Shown piece by piece: positions 58,963 through 64,000 of a DNA stretch of 64,000 nucleotides. The notes below the pieces were generated by a model. The model saw nothing but the letters and a program-made list of their open reading frames with translations, made no database searches and was not told the origin of the DNA. Location: assembly GCF_016920785.2 (NCBI RefSeq), contig NW_024609846.1:107188831-107252830 (forward strand). The letters are read 5' to 3'. The DNA comes from Ixodes scapularis. Taxonomy: Eukaryota > Arthropoda > Arachnida > Ixodida > Ixodidae. The position numbers and the translations under genes were made by a program. The number at the start of each line of letters is the position of its first letter. Within the stretch, counting starts at the first letter, position 1.

Positions 58963-59241
58963 CTACTTATTTTTGTAAAGCCGGAACCTAAAGCATGTAT
59001 TTGTAGACATATAGGGAACAGTAATTGGCTCGGTGCCAATCAGTTCATTAAACAGCGTTTCATCGACAAATCGTTTCGTCGACACGAGCAAGCATTCGAT
59101 TATTTGATGGGCACACCGCAACATCATTTTCCGCTTCGCCCGATTGGTATATAGCCTCTGGGTTGCTTGCCGTACCTTGGCGGTTCCGAAGAGCCGTTCA
59201 ATATAATCTCCTTGATTCAATCGAATTCTCCGGGGCTTCAC
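58963..59241 (-). CDS. Unrecognised 92-codon open frame
   Basis: Basic, with RAKRKMMLRCAHQIIECL and ending in FRFRLYKNK. It opens on GTG, not ATG. No family recognised; it may be an exon or transposon fragment, or chance. Confidence 0.15.
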   Translation of the reverse strand: MKPRRIRLNQGDYIERLFGTAKVRQATQRLYTNRAKRKMMLRCAHQIIECLLVSTKRFVDETLFNELIGTEPITVPYMSTNTCFRFRLYKNK

Positions 59242-60006
59242 TCTTGGCTTAGCTGCTCGGGCTCATATATAACCTAATAATGCCTTTTTTTTTTTTTAAC
59301 GTGTTTAGGGCACGTTACATTTTGCGGCGCCTGGTACCAGCATAATATCCATATGCTAGTTGTAGGCGCTCGTTTCGGCGTTTAGGTGTTCTTCTGTTTC
59401 CTTGACACACGTGGTTACTGTTCGTTGTTGTTCCTCGTGCGGTGCCGGCGTGGCAGTGTCCGGGTATAGAACCCAGACCGGCGGATTTTTTGGGTCGCGC
59501 ACAAGTCACCTAGCTGTGTTTGGAGATTTGTGTTTGTCCTTTGTCCCTCTTGTGTTCCTTCTCCAGGGATCATTTTCGTCATTCCTGTCCAGTTCGCTCA
59601 CGAAAAGTGGACAAAATCGCATTTCCAGAATAGGCCCCTGGCTCAGGACCAAAACGACACAAGCCTTTTTTGTTGCGACGCGTAGTTTTCGCAATATCGA
59701 ATTTGTCCACCTTTCGTGAAACACCCTGTAACCATCTCCGTAAGCCAGTTTTGGATTTTCTGAATATTTGTGCAATTCACAACATACGCTGGTTCAACGT
59801 AAAATTAAAAATGGTATTGTAATTAATAAAATTTTCACTGGCACTACACCGTGACTAGCATCAACGCTGCTACTGGCCGGTCTAGCGGTCTAGTCAGAAA
59901 ACGCATCGGATTCGAAGTCAAATCTAAATCCAAGGACGCCATTTTGTTTTATGTCGTTTTTCTTTTATTCGCGTCGCTGTTGTCACCTTGTCTCTGCTGC
60001 CCGAAA

Positions 60007-60205
60007 ATGCCGAACTTTATTCTTGTTCACTATGATGACGACATTTCCGAGGTAGTTCCGATCGGCTATGTAAAGAACAAGGAAGCAGAGAATGTCAGGA
60101 AGCACGGAAAATATAAAATCGCGTGGTGTGTAGACATCAGCTTGAAGAATCAAGAACCACCGGAAGGTGCGAAGTATTACAAGGGAGTAGTGCTGCAGTT
60201 GATTG
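60007..60205 (+). CDS. Exon 1 of a BEN-type N-terminal protein (tentative)
   Basis: ATG at 60007 with A at -3, then 66 codons and a donor, gattg|gtgagt, at 60206 (phase 1). Reads MPNFILVHYDDDISEVVPIG..., then KYKIAWCVDIS and YYKGVVLQLI. An aromatic 'F-x-L-V-x-Y-x-D-D..V-V-P' start, a central W and a 'YY...V..L' end form the N-terminal module I associate with tick and other invertebrate BEN-domain proteins, which bind DNA or chromatin. The frame is open upstream of the ATG, but that part (hydrophobic, Cys-rich) lacks a better start. The BEN domain itself would be in later exons, not seen here. A transposon-derived origin is possible. Confidence 0.5.
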
Positions 60206-60542
60206 GTGAGTTGCTCTGTTTTATTTCTTCATTCTTGCTATAGCATTGTGCCACAGTGCTTGTTGGTCCACGCCGATCTTTTGCGTGCACCTTCCTCACG
60301 CTAACTGGGCTGTTTTTGCCTAGGGTTGGATCTGTTGTAGCTAGGGTGTCTTCATGTGCGTTCCTAGTAGCCATTGTCGGCAGAAACGTGGAAGCGCTTT
60401 TTTTTTTTTTTTCTCTCTCTCTTCTTTCCTCTGTTGCGGGAACGCTGAATTTCGCCGGTTAACAACGTACACAGTCGGCTCTCTCCGATCACTGCCACTG
60501 CCCACCTGAAAGTACGGGGGAAAGGAGAAGGAAAGGGAGGAA

Positions 60543-60595
60543 GGGGGGGGGGGGGGGCGCGCGCGGCGGCGGGTGGGTGGTGGGGGGGGGGGGGG
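60543..60595. repeat. G-rich tract, possible G-quadruplex
   Basis: G15, then 'cgcgcgcggcggcgggtggg', then G13-14. It lies in the intron of the BEN-type gene. The C-rich strand or assembly slippage may affect its true length. Confidence 0.7.
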
Positions 60596-60773
60596 AGCTA
60601 GAAACTTCTTAATTTTTAATTGATATGCACGAAAGAAAAAAAAAAACGCATGCGGCATCGCGGATGCTCTCGTGTAATTGCGGTATTGTTGACGTTGTGT
60701 TGTGCTTTTGTCCTCATTTTTTTGCTACCTAGTATGGTTACCTGATTCCCCATCTATTTTAAACATGTTATAG

Positions 60774-60865
60774 ACACACTCAAAGAAGCCCAGAGCATCA
60801 GGAGCACCAGGATTGCTGAAGTTTCTGCAGCTGGGGAGAAAGAAAGTGCCAAGACACTTGGAAAG
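60774..60865 (+). CDS. Exon 2 of the BEN-type gene
   Basis: Acceptor 'aaacatgttatag' ends at 60773; donor gtatgt starts at 60866. The 92 nt enter in phase 1, completing the split codon as Asp, and leave in phase 0: D-TLKEAQSIRSTRIAEVSAA, then GEKESAKTLGK. Helical and charged, it follows YYKGVVLQLI as expected for a linker. Agreement of both splice sites and frame supports a real gene. Confidence 0.5.
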
Positions 60866-60889
60866 GTATGTTCCTCGCTTTGGTAGGAA

Positions 60890-60952
60890 CATGTGTTACA
60901 TGTTTCTACCAAACAATCTCCAAGATTGTTTGGTAGGAAAATGTAACACATG
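60890..60952. repeat. 29-bp-arm hairpin just inside an intron
   Basis: 60890-60918 pairs with 60924-60952 at 27 of 29 positions, loop tccaa. The left arm can also pair with the segment directly before it ('ttggtaggaacatgt', about 60880-60894), giving two mutually exclusive folds 15-25 nt downstream of a splice donor. Confidence 0.7.
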
Positions 60953-62632
60953 CTCTGCCAGGCGCCAGACACCGAAACTATAAGTACAGCATTTTGCAAT
61001 ATGACAACCCACCTAGTGTGCGTGGCCGAGACAGTGGCTGGCGGGGAAGCTGCGCGGCTTTTATAAATTCCATGTTGCCCTGAGAAAAGGACAAGTCTGT
61101 TGGAGAGATCGGTGGCCGAGTGTGTCAAGGTCTATTCACACGAGGCTTCTTGTTGGCGAATTCTGTGTCGCAAAACTAGATTTCGGGCAACAAATTCTCT
61201 GTCTGAACGCAACCGAAAAAGTGGCGCGGCTCCGAAAAAAGTGGCGCGTGTTCCTCGCTTCTAGAGCAATTTTTCGCTGAAACCTCACCGACGCCTGTCA
61301 ATCACCCGAAAGAGAAACGTGGACGCTGCCAATGGCCGCCCGACTTCGCTATTACGTCTGACCTTCGAGCAGGAGCGAGCTTTTGGAGGAGTTTGATTTC
61401 TGGCCGGTTCCGTATCAGAGCCGAAGCCAAAAGAAAACAAACAAACATGGTGAGCGACAAGTGGAGAAGCGGTGCGTTCGGGCGACGAGTCTTGGTCTTA
61501 CTCGGTTGCAGGTGTGTGAACGGCGCCTACAGTACGGGTTGGTTAAAAAGTTATAGGCAAAGTAAAATTACGAAAACAAGCAAAAAATAACCTCCTTCAA
61601 GGCATGCCTGGTTGCTTGAGTGGCCGCGAACTAGAGGTAAGCTCAGCGAGCGCTCACGGCTGCCGCACTGCGTCTCGACAACTCGAGAGGGTGCCACTAA
61701 AGCATATTTTGAATAGGCTGTATGAAGTGGGCGGCCAGGGCGGTTTGCATTGCATTTGTTGCGCGATTAAAGACTAATTCGGCATGACACTTCATTGGCC
61801 ACAAACGACAGCAAACACGGGGTAAAGATCAGTTCAGAACGGAAGGCACTTCGCGCTGCCATACGGCCAAACCACAATCCAAACCTGCTCGCTGACAGCC
61901 TGTGGAACGCTCGGAACCGGTCGGATCCTCCAGCCCGTATATGACCGCAGCTCCGCCGCAAACATCCGGGACCTTTCTTTGCTCGCCGCTCGTCGGTGCC
62001 TCATCCCACTACCCCTTTCTAGTATGCGCCGCCTTCTCCACCACTTGGTGGCGGGTATGTCGACGGGGCATTTCTTGTTTCCGTACTTTATAAACTGCAT
62101 TTGTTTCTTTTCTGATCTAAAATACTGAACAAAAACCACTTTCATACATAATTGAAGCGCTTTGCGCCACTTATATTTTGTATTTCAACCAAAAAGAAGC
62201 TTTTAGGAGCTCTGATTAGTAGTAAGCCTGAAACCAAAGACTAAACATATCGCGCGCTTTAAGCACCGCGGGTGGCCCCCGTAGGTGGAGGAGGTTTCCG
62301 CGTCATCCGGTTAAAGTATTGTGCACTGATATTTAGTTACTCTCTTCGTGCCCGCTGGCTTGCCCTAGCCACAAGAGATGTGCAAACCGCAAAAAAGGTA
62401 GACACTAAATATAATTGCAGGCCCCTTCAAGCAACTGTTGCTTGTATGTGAGACAAAGTGTATATGAACAGTTGGCTGCAAAATGTTTTCGGGACATGAG
62501 AGTGCCAGCTGGAACGCATCGCTGCGCCGCCTCGTTGACCGCTGGCTGGTATCAACACCCACGCATTGCACATGTGCGGCTCATACTAGCAGGCATGCCC
62601 TCTTCCCTCGTCGGACAATGTCAGACGGAACC
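60953..62632. other. No supported gene
   Basis: GC-richer DNA at 61130-61700. 'ggtctattcacacgagg' at 61129 resembles a PIF/Harbinger-type end, but no partner end was found. An ATG at 61447 opens a 22-codon frame to a possible donor ('gttgcag|gtgtgt'), too short to claim. Confidence 0.3.
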
Positions 62633-63522
62633 CAGGGGTCTAGCGACCGGGAAAACCGAGAAATGTCAGGGAAATTTTGGTTACCGGGAAAATTGAGGAA
62701 ATTGTCAGGGTTATTGTCAAAAAGCAAGCCCAGTCAGGGAAAATGAGCTGGAAACGCCATTGAGTGCCTTGAGCAGACTTGAGGACTTGGGGGCAGAAAA
62801 ATAGGCAATAAATTCTGCTTAGAGCGGAGTGCAGACTCTGCTCACCCGATGTAGAGTGTGCTACCCGACGTAAAGGGAACAGCCGACAAATCCAGTCCAA
62901 GTCTTGGATTGCATGAGATTGAGGGCGCGACACTAGGCTAGATCCAGTTAGAGCTACTAGGTTTAGCAACAAATGGGAAAGCCGCAGACCCCAATCCAAT
63001 CCAATTCTTAAGCCGAAAGTATCTGAAAGTGTTCTGGCGGCCATGCTGCCTGCCTGGAGCTGAGCCGGTTGGTATGACATTATTCTGAAGCTTTCCAGCT
63101 GAACGTAGAAGTAAAACCAAGGAGTGGAGAAAACCAGCAGTGTGTCTCTTTTTCTCCACTCTTTGGTTTTACTTCTATGTTCAGCTGGAAAGCTTCAGAG
63201 CCATGCTGCCATTCGGTTATTGACGTGTGTGGCTGAGCATCGTCTTTTCATTGTGTTTCTGGAAGTGGCCTCTTCATTGGCGATGTCGGCAAGACAGTGC
63301 TCGTTTAATCTAGACTGGACGAACCCGAATATTTCGGAATATGCAAGTTGGATTAAGTCCGTGCAAAATGATCCCCACAGTGCTCAATGCTCAATGTCTT
63401 GTGTTGCAATGGCTTTATATATTTAATTGCCTCTACATTGGTCAGGGAATTCCACCTGAAAATGTCACGGAAAACTTGGAAAGGTCAGGGAATTTCAAAA
63501 TATTAATTTGCTAGACACCCTG
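62633..63522. mobile_element. TIR element, CAGGrTGTCTA family, long copy 3
   Basis: Left end CAGGGGTCTAGCGACCGGG with 'gtcagggaaa' words; right end 'ggtcagggaatttcaaaata', then TTGCTAGACACCCTG. Same ends as 47083-47363 but 890 bp, with an internal 47-bp-arm hairpin. Flanking target duplication not seen. Non-coding. Confidence 0.6.
63087..63196. repeat. 47-bp-arm hairpin inside the TIR element
   Basis: 63087-63133 and 63150-63196 are reverse complements with two mismatches, spacer about 16 nt. Confidence 0.8.
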
Positions 63523-64000
63523 GAAGAGGACATGCCTGCTAGTACGAAGAGCCACGCATGCTCAATGTGCAGGTCTTGATACCAGGCAGCGGGCCACAAG
63601 GCGGCGCAGCGATGCATTTCGGCTGTCGCTTCCATGTCCTGAGAAATTTTGCAGTCAACTGTACTTGAACACCCTGTCTCACATAAGAGTAACAGTTGCT
63701 GAATGTATATGAATTGTATACAAATAAGGTTGGCACCATATTAGCCACACTCTAGGGAACTATTTAATGGGGCACAAAGCATTTATGGTAATTAATTTGT
63801 TTAATTGTTTTGCATGATTATCTTAATTATTAGTCATAAGCACAAAGTTCCAGTTATAAACTTGCTGGGCATAATCAAAAAACACTCGACTAGGCAGTTT
63901 TAGAAAGATTGGGATTGTGTGTGAAGCTTACCATGTTAGATGCAGGCACAGGGTTGGTGGAGCGAAAAAGCGGATGATAAAAAACGAAACTTTTGCGGGC
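63523..64000. other. No gene seen
   Basis: AT-rich end of the window without recognisable features. Confidence 0.35.

Noticed and set aside
61129..61560. Possible PIF/Harbinger 5' end (ggtctattcacacg)
   Set aside because: No matching inverted end, target duplication or transposase frame found in the window.

Overview
The window looks like intergenic and intronic DNA from a large, repeat-rich arthropod genome. The mix of elements (CR1/L2-type and CCHC-tailed LINEs, Ty3/gypsy, Penelope, hAT, fold-back, CACTA-type transposase, and tRNA-derived SINEs with the 'ttaacgtgc' motif) is what I associate with a hard tick (Ixodidae). That is an impression from sequence style, not a database result. No rRNA, canonical tRNA, CRISPR array or bacterial-type operon was seen.

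Left part, 1-25 kb: remains of two LINEs, then two diverged copies of one ancestral segment (A at 3.2-8.3 kb, B at about 17.6-24.9 kb). Both copies carry the same fold-back element, about 1.9 kb and flanked in A by a 9-bp direct repeat. Copy B alone has a 1.6-kb hAT-type element with an exact 8-bp target duplication; copy A preserves the empty site. An ~82-bp minisatellite lies at the left edge of both copies. Between the copies are a gypsy gag relic, a LINE 3' half, a SINE relic and a long hairpin.

Middle, 25-45.5 kb: a Penelope-like element (27.0-30.8 kb) between TA microsatellites, with a long inverted terminal copy, a decayed RT and GIY-YIG endonuclease, and two hammerhead-ribozyme cores. 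Then come small TIR elements and two short, well-bounded exons (36.6 and 38.6 kb) that read as the start of a secreted or type-II membrane protein, tentatively an M13 (neprilysin-like) peptidase. A badly decayed Ty3/gypsy pol lies on the minus strand (42.5-45.4 kb).

Right part, 45.5-64 kb: the best-preserved gene in the window is a minus-strand, CACTA/EnSpm-type transposase gene of at least five phase-0 exons (57.0 to 48.1 kb). Four of these are short, and exons 2 and 3 are duplicates of each other (54 nt each). A further two-exon plus-strand gene start (60.0-60.9 kb) resembles the N-terminus of the BEN-type protein family I associate with ticks. Several long near-perfect hairpins and a TIR family with CAGGGTGTCTA-like ends fill the rest. 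Almost every other coding trace is frameshifted or interrupted, so the intact transposase-like gene and the small spliced exons stand out.
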